64,000 nt of DNA, taken from Mytilus trossulus. Its lineage: Eukaryota > Mollusca > Bivalvia > Mytilida > Mytilidae. Below are positions 9,664-21,145 of the stretch, one piece after another. Location: assembly GCF_036588685.1 (NCBI RefSeq), contig NC_086380.1:37958692-38022691 (forward strand), given 5' to 3'. A program made the position numbers and the translations under genes. Numbering within the stretch: the first letter of the stretch is position 1; every line of letters begins with the position of its first letter. The notes below the pieces were generated by a model, which did not search any database, was not told the DNA's origin, and worked only from the letters and a program-made list of their open reading frames with translations.

Positions 9664-9747
9664 ATGAAAAGGAAGATGTGGTAATATTGCCAATGAGACA
9701 ATTCTCCATAAGAGACCAAATGACACAGAAATAAACAGCTACAGGTC
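9664..9747 (+). repeat. SINE-like repeat R1, partial copy
   Basis: AAGGAAGATGTGGTAATATT, GCCAATGAGACAATTCTCCA and AGACCAAATGACACAGAAAT match the 5' part of R1. It breaks off at GGTCAGG, where array unit A1 begins. Confidence 0.7.
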
Positions 9748-10070
9748 AGGCATTTGTCAATATATAAAAATGTAGTTTGCATTTTGCCAGTTTTAAATAT
9801 AATGATATTTTAATAATAGCATTATGACTTTCCAAAAATATCGGTATAAATAGATCCTGATTTCCGTGTTAGAAAACTGAGTATTAAATGGTCTAAAATA
9901 ACTCTTTGTAATTAGTTATATAATTCTATCTAATCAAGGTTGATAATATAACGTTTGGAAATAGAATGATAAGAAATTATAAACCTTCATGTTCGACCAA
10001 ACTTCTCTAATGATATTTTCTACAATGAAAACAGATTACATAGTCAATCATTGAAGTTTTGTTATAAAGA
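9748..10070 (+). repeat. Tandem-array unit A, copy A1
   Basis: GCATTTGTCAATATATAAAA, GCATTTTGCCAG, TATCGGTATAAATAGATCCT, CATGTTCGACC and CTCTAATGATATTTTCTACA recur in the same order at 23130-23445 and 24463-24835. Non-coding. Confidence 0.7.
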
Positions 10071-10261
10071 ATAACCAAATGTACAATATGTACGTATATG
10101 AACCCAATTGATTGCCATATGTCCACTTGATTATAACAGACAGCATTAATATTTCAGAATAAGTTTGAAAATAAAAATATTTTCCTATGACTTTTCATGT
10201 TCTGTTAAATTGTTCCTTTTAAAATTGTTACACGATGATGACTGCTGTACTTTTATTTATT

Positions 10262-10525
10262 ATGTCTGTTTAGTTCACGCATCATTGTAAATATAACGGA
10301 ATTTGATGGGACTGTCATCAAAGTGAGAGGGTTAGTGCTATAAAACCAGGTTTAATCCACCATTTTCTACATTTGAAAATGACTATACCAAGAAAGGAAT
10401 ATGACAGTTCTTGTCCATTCGTTTTTGATGTGTTTTGATTTTTGATTATGCCATGTGATAATGGACTTTTCGATTGGATTTTCCTCTGAGTTCGATATTT
10501 TTGTGATTTTACTTTTTTATATCAA
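10262..10525 (+). repeat. Dispersed repeat R2, full-length-looking copy
   Basis: Begins near TTAGTTCACGCATCATTGTA and continues through AAAGTGAGAGGGTTAGTGCT, CCACCATTTTCTACATTTGA and the TTCGATATTTTTGTGATTTT end. The same order is seen in the copy at 27722. Confidence 0.7.
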
Positions 10526-10539
10526 GCCATTATGAACTG

Positions 10540-11013
10540 GTATAACCACACACGCTTTAAATGTCTAGTGTCAATATTGCATGAAAGACCATTGACATAT
10601 GGAAAATTCCCCCCCTTGAATTCTATACTATTGGTCAATATTTTAAATGGAAAATTGAAGCCGTGGTCAACCTCCAATAGCAGGAAATCCTCCAACCAGA
10701 ATATTTAACTCGCAGTATTTCTTTAAATGAATGTCAAATGTACACTAGGTTACGCTATATACTTATATACAGTAGCTATTTAAATTTGAAATCAGAAGTC
10801 TATAAAGCAGGGGGTTTAAGTTTCCATAGCTGAGTAAAATAAAACATTTTGTTTTAGTCCTATACCAAGAACAAATGAAGTACTTATTTATTCATTATGA
10901 ATAACAAAGATACAATAGCCAAGTCAACTTGAGAAAAATATGAGGTCTATTAGAAGGGGGTCAGTTTTTCAGGGATTGTGTGAAAAATATAAAATAGCAT
11001 AGTTAAACATATT
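10540..11013 (+). repeat. Tandem-array unit B, copy B1
   Basis: TATAACCACACACGCTTTA, AGGAAATCCTCCAACCAGAA, CACTAGGTTACGCTATA and TGTGTGAAAAATATAAAATA match 24025-24462 in the same orientation. It ends exactly where the 12.1 kb TIR element starts. Confidence 0.75.
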
Positions 11014-11044
11014 CACGGGTGTCATTTGGTTAAACGAGAGAAAT

Positions 11045-11115
11045 GATCGTGAAAGAATATCTTACGGTGGTCAAATATTGCGAGACGATCGTGAAAGCTC
11101 TGGATCGTGAAAAAA
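11045..11115 (+). repeat. Left subterminal GATCGTGAAAG cluster
   Basis: Motif at 11045-11055 and 11087-11097 and a variant at 11103, all in forward orientation. Likely transposase-binding sites, by analogy with subterminal repeats of other cut-and-paste elements. Confidence 0.6.
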
Positions 11116-11517
11116 AAAGAAAGAAAAAAAAAGATATATGAAAGACATTTAATCGAGAAGACATATGGTTGGTCAATAAATAATCTTATCTAATTAATTA
11201 CACAGACAAATTAAATTCACAATAAAATAAAACTGTCTGTCAAAATGGTTTAACATAATGATCAGTATGTGAGAAAAATCCAGTTTTGAAAGTACATAAT
11301 GTTTACAAAACAAACAAAAAGCAGATTGCTTCTCGACATTTCAATGACATACAAAATGATAACAAACATGATTTTTTCGTAAATTAGAATAAAATCGACT
11401 ACATTTTTTCGAATAAGGGCACTCTATTTGAATGAATTAAATGGTTATCATAGTATTTTGTATAAACATAATCTGAAACTTGGTAAAACAAAAATTATTA
11501 CCCAAATTTGATTTTCG

Positions 11518-11571
11518 GATCGTGAAAGATCACGTACCGCTTTTTGAAGATCGTGAAAAGGATCGTGAAAG
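11518..11571 (+). repeat. Inner left GATCGTGAAAG cluster
   Basis: Copies at 11518-11528, 11549-11559 (one change) and 11561-11571, all forward. Confidence 0.6.
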
Positions 11572-11891
11572 ATCTGATGCTACGAAGACGTTCAAATTAT
11601 TCTTCAATTATATGATAATTAATAAATGTTATTGGTATGGAGAGAAACAAAATTGGCTAAGATCCTCGATAACTTAAAGCATTTCAAAATATTAATATTA
11701 TATACCTGGGCCCAGTTGTTCAAAAGTGTCGTTAGGCTAACGATGTCGTTAAAGTGTCGTTAACGTGTCGTTATAATTTAACGATAATGTTAAGTGTTGT
11801 TCAAAAATATTATCGTGAACTTTTGTGTTAAAACCTCGCTAACTTTAATCACTTATTTACCCATGATTAAATGCTAACGACTGCGTTAAAC

Positions 11892-14800
11892 ATGGCTGGC
11901 CTAGCATTGTTCAATGTTCCACCACAAAGAAGACCACAACATTTTCGCAATAGGGATGGCTTTTCTTTAGAGTTTAGTGATGAGGAGTTAAGGGCAAGAT
12001 ACAGATTCAGCCGACAAAGTATTATGGTTATCTCGGACCTTGTAAGAGATGACTTACAGAGAGGGACACACAGAAACCATGCACTCACTGTGGAACAGCA
12101 AGTCATGGTTACCCCAAGATTTTTGGCCAGTGGAAGTTTTCTTCAAGTTGTTGGAGACACACTTGGTAAGAATTTAATTGGTTTTATAATTATATTTGTA
12201 TCCATTCAGTTATTTGTTTTTAGTGTTGATAATATATTATCGAATTTACCGTCAATATCTTTGTTGCCAATTTCTTATTAAGTCATCATGGTTTTAATAA
12301 ATAAAAAATCTCCTTTTAAAGGGTTGGACAAAGGCACAGTGTCAAGAGTTGTACAGGACACTACGGCTGCATTGTGTAAGAGGCAGAACGAGTTCGTTAA
12401 ATGGCCAAGAAGCGACGTAGAAAAAAACAAGATAAAGGCTGGGAATTACAGAATTGGAGGGTTTCCCAATGTTATTGGAGCCATTGATGGGACGCACATA
12501 CGTATCCAGGCACCTACCACTGATGAGGCATCCTATGTCAACAGAAAAGGGTACCACAGCATCAATGTGCAGGCTGTGTGTGATGCAGATGGTATGTTTA
12601 CAAAAGTGTAATGTCCCTTACAGCAAAAAAAAAAAATTAAAGGGAAGCAAGTCAACTAGTTCCTTGCAAAACTCGTACCTTGACAGCTCGTACATAATTT
12701 GAACCATTGCATACCTGAACCATTCAAAATACAGGATATATGCATAAAAACCAGTGCTGGTATATTGATAATAGTTTTCATGTGTTCAAAAGAATTTGCA
12801 ATTCTATAGCATATTTTAAAAGTGGGACTGTCTCTTAACTAAGTTGCAGATGTGTTTTTGATCCATGACAATTCAAGATAAATAGATGGAGTTATTCCTC
12901 TTTGTACTGGCTCTCTCCAAACAAGTACTTTTTTTTATATATTCATGTTTCCCTATTTGTTCTTAATCATATTTAATTAGTAGCAATCTTGAAAGTTAGA
13001 TTGCATGTGTTGTTTGTTGGGATATTGTATGAACTTTATAATTTCGAAAAGAAAACATGTCCTATTTTTTTGGTTTAACTAAATTTGCTAGTTGAGAATT
13101 TCATGTGATCTATAAAGAATTCGCTATTTTCACTGTTCTCTTTTACAGGAAAATTTACAAATATTAACACACCATGGCCAGGAAATGCACATGATGCACA
13201 CATCTTTAGAACTTCACAGGTAAATCAAATCTTCCTTCCATTCATTTTTTATTGTTATCGTTCACTATAAATTTATGCACAATCTTTAATAAAAAAATAA
13301 TGTGTCTTGAACAAGTTAAAAATTTAATGTGTCTTTACAAGTTGAAAAATTAGTGCTGATGAATTATTTTTAATCAGTTATGCCTTTTGGAAAAAAAAAG
13401 GATTAAATATGGAATATTGCCACATTTATAAGGGCCCTTAATTATGTGTACAAATATTGCCAGATTGTTATGAAGTTTATATTGTACATTTTATGATCAA
13501 CACTTTTGATGCGTTTCAAAATCTGAGTAATTAATTTTTAAAAGAGTTTTAGAACAATTATTTATATTGGTAATGACATTTCATTATTTGAATCCTTAAA
13601 TTAAGAGACATATAAATTGTTTTATTTATTGCCCTTGTATCTTAAATAGATAACATATAGGCAATGTATAGAATATTCTATATGGGATTTTCTCACTGTT
13701 GAAGGCCGTGAAGAGACCTGTAGATGTTAATCTCTGTGTTATTTTGGTCTCTTGTAGAGAGTTGTCTCATTGGAATTCATACCACATCCTCCTTTTTTTT
13801 TTTTATATATTCACTATTCTTTAAATATTTTTATTTCTATCATTCATAAATTTACAAAACAATTTGTCCAGTGGAAACATGATTGTGTTTTACATATTCT
13901 AATTTCATTGTTTAGGTATGTACACACATGGAAAGGACACCTAATTGGGAAAGTGGCATCTTACTTGGGGATAGTGGATATTCATGCCGCCCATTCATCA
14001 TGACGCATTATGCCCGTCCTGCAAATGAAGACCAAACAAGGTTTAACAAGCATCATGCAAGAACAAGATGTGTAATAGAAAGGACATTTGGGAGATGGAA
14101 AAGGCGTTTTCATGTACTTCATACAGAGGTATTAATCTAATTTAAAAAATATTAAAGTTAGGGAACAAGTATTTAAGGCAGCAACGATTTGATTTTCTGG
14201 GAGGGAGGGGGGCTTTGGGGGAGTAGCTATGGTTTTTTTTGGGGAAAAAAAAAGTTTGTTTCCTGTTTTTAGAGAAAAAAATAATTTGTTTTTGACCCTG
14301 AGAAAAAAAAAAGTTTGTTAAACCCTCAGCTGCCACTATATGTAATGCTAACATTGAATGAAAAAAAAGTGCTTTCGACTTGTCGCCAAAAAAAATAGGT
14401 TGTTCTTCCCCAAAGGCGAAAAAAAAAGTTGGCAGAGAAAAAAAGCAACATAACCCCCCCCCCCCTCCCAGAAAATCAAATGATTGCTGTCTAACTACTG
14501 GATGGACGGAGAAGTGGTAAAGATTTTTTTTACTTAAAAAAAAAAGCAGGTTTATGAAAGCCCTTTATGACTTAACATGTTCAATTCTAAATAAAGAATA
14601 ATTTGATTCATTATACAGTGTCAAAAAAATAAGAACTGAAATTTCAACAAAAAAATGCATGTATATAATTAGATGATATGAGTGCCAAGAAGACAACTCT
14701 GCAAACATGTCACAATGTATAACATAGGCTGATTTAAAAATTGGGCCCTTTTCTGGAAAAAAAATGGATGATTGTATACCAAATCACTGAAGCGTGACCA

Positions 14801-15319
14801 CTCTTAGGGAGTAAGTGGACTCCCCCCCCCCACCCCTTCTGAAAATTTCTAGATCTGCCACTGTATAGAAAGTTAAGAATGTTGGTCAATTATTCGTCCT
14901 TCAAGACAGAGCCTTGTACAAAAGTAAACAGCAAGCTGTTAAGGGCCCAAAATTCTTATCTATAGAAAATTAAAAAAAAAATTAATAACAACAACACTCG
15001 ACAAACATGAAACAAAATGCTCAACAAAGATTATGGAAGAGTTTTAATAAGACTACTAATGTCATAAGTTCATATTTTTTTTAATAAATTTTAATATTTT
15101 TTTTTTACTTTTATTTTATAGATTTGTATGAAACCTGAAAAGGCATGTAGTATTATCATGGCGTGTGCCATTCTGCACAATATAGCTTTGTGGATGAATG
15201 AGCCTGACCTGCCAGAAGATCAAGAAGAGGAGATGCCTAATGTAGACGCAGTGTACAACGGGGCCAATGATGGAAGGAGAATTAGGGATCACATCACTCA
15301 GATGTACTTCACCAATTAA
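11892..15319 (+). CDS. Harbinger transposase, HARBI1-like (5 exons)
   Basis: Splicing by consensus and phase gives exons 11892-12165, 12322-12591, 13149-13219, 13916-14128 and 15122-15319. These total 1026 nt, a 341-residue protein plus stop, close to vertebrate HARBI1 in length. DDE_Tnp_4 catalytic residues: D147 in NVIGAIDGTH, D224 in LLGDSGY and E260 in CVIERTFGRWKRRF. The N-terminal region (FLASGSFLQVVGDTLGLDKG) is the helix-turn-helix-like part of the family. All junctions keep frame, with GT-AG introns. ATG 11892 (AACATGGCT) has a better start context than ATG 11871, which would add 7 residues. It excises and inserts the element, working with the Myb-like partner. No stop or lost catalytic residue is seen, so it may be active. 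Confidence 0.88.
13690..13800 (-). repeat. SINE-like repeat R1 in transposase intron 3
   Basis: TGTTGAAGGCCGTGAAGAGA, TCTGTGTTATTTTGGTCTCT, GAGAGTTGTCTCATTGGAAT and CATACCACATCCTCC are R1 blocks in reverse orientation. The copy lies wholly in the intron 13220-13915. Confidence 0.7.
14175..14500. repeat. Foldback MITE-like insert in transposase intron 4 (family R6)
   Basis: Ends are complementary: AGGCAGCAACGATTTGATTT at 14176 and AAATCAAATGATTGCTGTCT at 14474-14493, flanking G-rich and C-rich runs and a poly-A/AAAAAGTTTGTT-rich core. The right half recurs at 16322-16392. Confidence 0.65.
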
Positions 15320-15602
15320 ATTCACACATTAAATTCTTAATTACCTTTCCACATTATTTTGTTTCTCTTTATTTTTCTAGAGGTAGAAGTTATGCCTCCC
15401 ACATAAATTGTATGTACAGACACTTTAGGTTGGCGAAGTTTCAATCTGTCTTATGACTTTTGTCATCGACCTCTATTTCATGGTTCAGCGATGGCAGTTA
15501 AGTTTTTTTGTCTATCATGTGAAATTCTCAATCATTATTTATAGGTAAGACAGTATTTGGTCTATTGAATTATTGCTAGGTTTCATATCAATAAGTAAAA
15601 TT

Positions 15603-15660
15603 GAGAATTAAAAAGGGGAAAAAGAGACAACAACCCGACAATACTAAAACATGGTTCACC
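15603..15660 (+). repeat. Fragment of dispersed repeat family R7
   Basis: AAAGAGACAACAACCCGACA is the start of the family seen more completely at 16735-16922. Confidence 0.5.
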
Positions 15661-15952
15661 TGACCTTACCTAGGAATAAAACATATACCGTATAGTCATT
15701 TATTCAGTTTTTGTGATATTTGTAGTTACAACTGTATCTTCAAGACTTTCTGCATAAATTGAATGTTAATTAGCATCAGAAATCACTTGATCCTATCAGT
15801 GTGAGCACTACTGTTTATAATTGTGTTACCAGTGGAAAACAAAAAAATCAACCAGACAAAGAGTCAACATATTTATATATATAATATATATTTAAGATAA
15901 ACAAAACAAAAAGAGAACAACAGGTAAACATTAGAAATAGAATCTTTATATT

Positions 15953-18900
15953 CTACTGCTCCAAGAAAGACAGCAACCCTGTAGTAAGATTGTCATCAAG
16001 CTTGCTGTGAAGTCTTTCATATAACTGAATTTGGAGGTTGGTTTTAATCAGTTTTCTCTCCAAAACTTGACACTGCAGACTGTATACATCATCAGCTGTC
16101 TTCTTCTTGGGTTTCTTTTGTGGTGGCTCCTGTTCATCAGGTCTAGAAAACAAGGAGATGAAACATAAAATAGTATTCACCAGCAGGGCTATAAAAAGCG
16201 ACACTTTTCTAACAAGCAGGACATAAAAAGGGACCCTGTGTAACCAGCAGGGCATGCAAAAGCAACCCTGTTTTGAGATACACTCCTACCGCTTTAGCTA
16301 GGAAGGAAATACCCCCACCCCAGATCTGTTTGTTTGTACAGAAAAAAACCATACCCCCCCCCCCCCCGAAAATCAAATGGTTGCTGCCTTAAAACTTGAA
16401 ACGATTGATGCTTTATGTCAAGGACCACTTTTCCTTTTATGTTGGAGTGCCTTGTGGTTATTGTGAATATGTTTTATGTACGATTGGGCGAGATATAACA
16501 ACAATTCTTCATAAATAGATGATCTATAGAACCAACAATGAGGTCAGTTTAACCAATATTTTCATAGGAGACTAAACATTTTAGGATAAACACATATTAT
16601 TCTTAAACATTATATGCTATAAAGGATTAATGCTGGTACAAATAAGATAATATAAAAATGGCACATAGATGAAGAATAGACAAAAACAAAACAAAAACCA
16701 TATTTACTTAAATGCCACTATATATTAATTTTTGGAAATTAGTATGGTGTTCATTATCACTGAACTAGTATATATTTGTTTATGGGCCAACTGATTAACG
16801 CCTCCGGGTGCGGGAATTTCTGGCTTCATTGAAGACATGTTGGTGACCTTCTGTTGTTGTGTTTTTCTATGGTCGGGTTGATGTCTCTTTGACACATTCC
16901 CCATTTCCATTCTCATTTTCATTACTTAGAGTTTACAGTATACCTAACAGTCAGGTCAGTCCTGTTCTGTACCACCTCATGAACAACTGTTACTGGGGCT
17001 GCTGCAGGAATTGAGGCATCACTGATGGCATTAAAATTAAAGTCCAGGCGATTTCTCCATACGTCCTCCATCTCCTCATTCACGGTACTGGACTGCACAT
17101 CCACACTGGACTGTGATGTGTGTTGTAATTGGTCTGAAATAGTTATATGTACTCATTAGAACAAACTACATAAGTCTTAAAATCATTTATTCAATTTTAT
17201 TTGTTCAGTCTTATTTTTTTTTAATTCCCACTATTTTTTCAACTCTTAAAATTGTATTTTATTGTAAGCAAAAGCCAGCTTTTAATCTAACATAGTTTCA
17301 ACAAGTACACAGTGTTTAAATCAAAGATATTTGTATCAGTATCACCGTGATCGTAAAATAAAATCTTGATGGTCTGGATGTTGTTTTTTTTATTTTAGAA
17401 TTGTCTAGGTCATTTTCTTGTTCTTGATATTTACACAATTTTTTGTCAATTTTTGTCTTTAATTTTTTCCCCATTATTTTGCATTCTGAAAAAAACACAC
17501 CAATTTATGCCCTATTTCTAGTATCTATAAACATATATATGGGCATTCAAAAAGGAGAATTTGGTAGACGAGGACAAAATATGAATATTTTATCATGGTA
17601 AGATATGTAGGTGTTTAGAGGTGACAGAATTTAAAGAAAAGACTTTTTTTCTCTTAAAATAGTTGTACCTTTGTGTCCTGAATGATGGATTATGAAGGAT
17701 ATAGTGCTATGCATCATAGATGGAATGTCAGAACTGACTGATAAATTGAAAATGTCTTTGTGTTTCAAGCTGAGATATGAGTTTAATTCATCTCTCTCTT
17801 CCTCAGAGACGCCTTTAGTTTTGTCAACATAATCATCCAACTTTTGGCAATGATTTTAATGGCTGGTAATTCTGAAGATATTCTTCAATTTGACCCTTCA
17901 TCTCTTTTGCTTTTTTTACTAAGGAGGAGGGCCTAACTGAAGGAAATATTACATATTTACTTCATTTGAGAAACTGTTTTTATGCAAAAAGTAGTAAACT
18001 TAAAAATAGGCACTTAAATGCTCTGATTATACTTATTTTTCCAAAGTAGGGCGAACGGACTCGATGAACGAACAGACACGGGGCGAACATATTATTAGGG
18101 CGAACTATCCCGATACCGAAATTAACAGGAATAAGGGGGATAAAAGGAGATGGGTTATCTTAACCGGAGAATGTTTAAAGAAACGCATTTCATGATGAGC
18201 AAGAAATAATTTAATACATAAAAGCTAAATTCACGATTGAATGTCATATTAGAGAACTCACAAATTGATGCATATCAAATACAAAAAAAAAACGTCGTAC
18301 AAAATTTATCCTTAAACACCCCCATAAATATTTTGCGATGACATAAGCGGCTTGTGTTCGGCGCCAAGGACAGCCAAGTTGCAGATAGAATCATGAATTG
18401 TAAACAAATAAGCTACATAAGGTGAGATTTTGACACAAACTGCAGAGCATTTAGCTTATAGGAATGATTCAAGAAAGCACACAAGACTGTCATTGAAAAT
18501 GTCACAGTTTACAACTCAATATTGTAACGATAAAAATGCATCTATTTTTATTTCGAAGGTCAGGGTCAAAATTTGGGATTCCCCCTGTTGTATATTTGTA
18601 AACATTGCAGACGATAAATAGCCTTTTGATTAAAATGTGTCTTGTAAATTTCGGAATGAAAAGACTGTTTTAAAAGCATTATTACAGTAATTTAAAAAAA
18701 AATTAAACATATATTACCTTCTGGTCCCTCAATGACAGTTTCCTGACCACCGGGAATCCCGAGGAAAGAGGCAGTGTCATTCATGCAATTTATAATATTC
18801 TCCTCTGCTTGGGAAGGCTGGGTTGGAGGAGGACCACCACCAGTTTGTGTTCTTTCCTTCTGCACTAGGGTAAATTTTTGCTTAGCCCCACGGGTCAGGT

Positions 18901-19135
18901 TTCTCCAGCGGTTTCGAACCTCTGTCTCTGTCCTGAGACACACCCCCAATGCATTCACTTTGGATGTTATTTCCGTCCACATTTCCTGTTTTTTGGCATT
19001 GGTAACCTCTGGGGAATGCTTCCCCTGGAGTAATTCTAGATGTGTTGTAGCCAGCTCACTTATTAAATTACTCTCAACTGCTGTGAAGTTTAGTTTTCTT
19101 TCTCTTGAAGTTTTTGCAGACACATTCGCAGCCAT
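15953..19135 (-). CDS. Myb/SANT-like Harbinger accessory protein (3 exons)
   Basis: Minus-strand exons 19135-18718, 17133-16944 and 16142-15953 sum to 798 nt, giving 265 residues plus stop, with GT-AG boundaries and matching phases (1, then 2). Residues 14-88 form a Myb/SANT trihelix-like domain, with W53 and W77 in KKQEMWTEITSKV and EVRNRWRNL. A proline-rich linker follows, then a basic patch KKPKKK in exon 3 (possible nuclear signal), and a C-terminal amphipathic helix (QCQVLERKLIKTNLQIQLYE) that may self-associate. ATG 19135 (AACATGGCT) has a good start context. In characterised Harbinger elements this protein binds the transposon ends and helps bring transposase to the nucleus; that role is inferred. 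It converges on the transposase gene. Confidence 0.82.
16322..16392. repeat. Truncated copy of repeat R6
   Basis: A C-run followed by GAAAATCAAATGGTTGCTGC matches the right end of the 14175-14500 element. Confidence 0.6.
16735..16922 (-). repeat. Dispersed repeat R7 in Myb-gene intron 2
   Basis: On the minus strand: AATGAGAATGGAAATGGGGA, GTCAAAGAGACATCAACCCG, TTCCCGCACCCGGAGGCG and GAACTAGTATATATTTG to the TCAGTGATAATGAACACC end. Partial copies at 15603 and 26555. The reading frame across it is a repeat artefact. Confidence 0.65.
17669..17936 (-). pseudogene. Probable decayed cassette exon within intron 1 of the Myb-like gene
   Basis: Bounded by TTCCTTCAG before 17936 and AAAG|GTACAA at 17669. 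Reading on from the phase of exon 1, it gives RPSSLVKKAKEMKGQIEEYL and then meets TGA in GTTGGATGA. In the next frame the text continues smoothly as LDDYVDKTKGVSEEERDELN and further. The 268-nt exon has one base too many; at 267 nt both edges would be phase 1, compatible with its neighbours. This fits a once-functional alternative exon with a single-base insertion. The protein segment is not recognised. It could also belong to an unrelated inserted gene. Confidence 0.4.
17950..18690. other. Intron 1 remainder, GC-richer patch
   Basis: Includes a patch at 18040-18120 with three GGGCGAAC repeats. No gene was supported. A 63-residue frame at 18430-18621 has no recognisable feature. Confidence 0.35.
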
Positions 19136-19195
19136 GTTGATTAATACAGGAAGTTTAATTTTACAAAGAATTGTGGGAATTTTATTTTTTTAATC

Positions 19196-19355
19196 ACATC
19201 GTTAAATTTTAACACTGCGTTAACTAACATTGTCGTTAACATTTTTTGAACAACAATCTTTAACGCATTGATTAGTTAGCGACTGCGTTAAGATTTAACG
19301 ACTCGTTAGGCTTAATCATCGTTAAATTTAACGACACTTTTGAACAACTGGGCCC
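19196..19355 (-). repeat. Right terminal inverted region of the Harbinger element
   Basis: Complement of the left end with repeated CGTTAA/TTAACG words. The perfect TIR part is 19336-19355. Confidence 0.8.
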
Positions 19356-19677
19356 TGTATGCTAATAGCACCACGGTATATGGTTTATAGTGTACATGTC
19401 TGTCTGCATGTTTCATATATGACGTCAATTGTAATTGATATATCAAATGATAGTAAGATTTCTAAGTCTGGCTGTTGATCAGGGTTCATATATACTTTCG
19501 ACCTTATGTTCCGAATTGATTGGCCAAACATTACTTTTACGTTTGTCATTTGTAAGGTACTGTAGGATCGGGAACGTCTATATTGGTGTACATGATGTTT
19601 GTAGAGATATGTATGGCAGGGTTCATCTGACCTTGACTCTTTTTATGAAACATTGACAACCTTACGTGTATTTTACA

Positions 19678-20930
19678 ATTCTAGTAAAAACCTACGGACG
19701 TCCAACATATATGCTATCATAAGTAAAGCAGACGAAACATTTCAGCGTTTGCGCTCTGGTATTCTTTAGTCTGAAGTATATAGTTATCTCATTGGAAATC
19801 AATCCACATCTGCTATGATTGCTTGGTCTTCCAAGAGCTACACGAAACCTTTTTCTAAATCATTAACATCTATTCAATCAGCAATCAAAGCCGGGCTTCA
19901 ACGTTATTGTGAAACGGCCTATTCTAGTGGTGGCGTGAATCAGATGTGGATATTAAAATTTCCAACGATTTTTTAGAGTACATACAATCTAACTCTCTTT
20001 CATCTTGCAATAGTATTAAAACATTTGACTGTTCTACACTTTACACAAGTATTCCACATTCTAAACTCAAAAACAAATTCAAAGAGATGGTATTGCTTTG
20101 TTTCATACAAAAAAATGGCCAACGTAAATACACGTATCTTCTTTGTAAATGTTAACTCTGATTCAAACAAAAATTCTCTGAATCCGATATTATCAAGATG
20201 CTTGATATATTGATTGACAACATATTTCCTAAGTTAGAAGACGTGTTTTTAACAGACTGTTGTCATTCCAATGGGAACCCTATGCTTGTCGACTTGTTTC
20301 TATATTATTATAAAGCTGACTTCATACAGGAACTTCTTAGGAAGAAATATAAGAAGTTAGTAATATCTTTTAACGTTACTTTCTGTTATATAGATAATGT
20401 TCTGTAACAAAATAATTCAAATTCTTTGTGACTATGTTGAACGCATTTATCCAATCGAACTAGAGGTAAAGGATACAACAGATAGAGTTAAGTCGGCCTC
20501 ATAGCTTGACCTACATGTAGAAATTGTCAATGAGGGTCGGTTAAAAACAACCCTTTACGACAAAAGAGTTGATTTCAGCTTTTCAATTGTGAACTTTCCA
20601 TTCCTAAATATATGTAGCAACATTCCAGCAGCACCTGCATACGGGGTATATATTTCCCAATTGATACGATATTCCTATGCTTATAATTCTTTTCATGATT
20701 TTCTTGATAGAGGGTAACTGCTCACAAGGAAGCTATTAAACCAAGAGTTCCAAATTGTGAAGTTGAAATCATCCCTTCGTAAATTTTACGGACGCCATCA
20801 CGAGTTGGTTGGCCATTATGGAATAACCGTTTCATAGATGATATCGGATATATTCCTTACGTCGTAATTACAATCCCCATCCGTTTCATGAATTGTCTAT
20901 CGAATTAAACTATTTATCGGATTTGTTATA
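19678..20930 (+). pseudogene. Dead Penelope-like reverse transcriptase
   Basis: Recognisable pieces in broken frames: GNQSTSAMIAWSSKSYTKPF (with a TAG at 19767-19769 just before), SIKTFDCSTLYTSIPHSKLK (motif A, D in FDCS) at about 20015-20075, PMLVDLFLYYYKADFIQELL (after a damaged motif B) and TFCYIDNVL, where the usual YIDD is changed to YIDN, followed by a TAA. Later stretches read TTLYDKRVDFSFSIVNFP and LLNQEFQIVKLKSSLRKFYG. Multiple stops and shifts make it non-functional. The call follows from the FDFSTLYT and YLYDKRDDF-type motifs shared with the fragment at 57558-58412; no GIY-YIG domain was identified. Confidence 0.75.
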
Positions 20931-21145
20931 ACATGAGCAACACGACTGGTGCCACATGTGGAGCAGGATCTGCTTACCCTTCCGGAGCACCTAGGATCAC
21001 CCGCAGTTTTTTGGTGGGGTTCTTGTTGCTCAATTTTAGTTTTATATTTTGTGTCATGTGAACTATTGTTTGTTTGTTTGTCTTTTTGTCAGTTTATTTT
21101 TGATTTATGAGTTTGACTGTCCCTCTTTCGAATATAAAGATACAT
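20931..21145 (+). repeat. Penelope-associated 3' tail repeat (family R3)
   Basis: GAGCAGGATCTGCTTACCCT, CCGGAGCACCTAGGATCACC, TTTTTGGTGGGGTTCTTGTT and GATTTATGAGTTTGACTGTC. The same blocks occur inverted at 47617-47812 and partially at 49195-49310. It directly follows the dead RT, so it is probably its 3' region. Confidence 0.65.

Larger units (their letters stand above)
11708..19355 (+). mobile_element. Complete two-gene PIF/Harbinger DNA transposon (7.65 kb)
   Basis: TIRs are GGGCCCAGTTGTTCAAAAGT at the left and its exact complement ACTTTTGAACAACTGGGCCC at 19336-19355. Both ends continue into imperfect arrays of GTCGTTA/TAACGAC (11728-11860 and 19196-19335). It encodes a HARBI1-like DDE transposase on the plus strand and a Myb/SANT-like protein on the minus strand, converging with about 630 bp between stops, the standard Harbinger gene pair. 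The bases outside the TIRs (CCT left, TGT right) do not form the usual 3-bp TWA duplication, so the exact boundary or TSD is unresolved. Confidence 0.88.

Noticed and set aside
11708-11710. Classic 3-bp TWA target duplication for Harbinger
   Set aside because: Flanks CCT and TGT do not match, so none was annotated.
11728-11860. GTCGTTA words as a CRISPR-like array
   Set aside because: Irregular spacing and mirrored at the other transposon end; they are Harbinger subterminal repeats.
12342-12557. Minus-strand frame across transposase exon 2
   Set aside because: Shadow of the DDE exon on the plus strand.
16725-16922. 65-codon minus-strand frame
   Set aside because: Lies in the dispersed repeat R7 within an intron.
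18774-19193. 139-codon plus-strand frame
   Set aside because: Complement of the Myb/SANT exon, which has the recognisable domain and splice phase.
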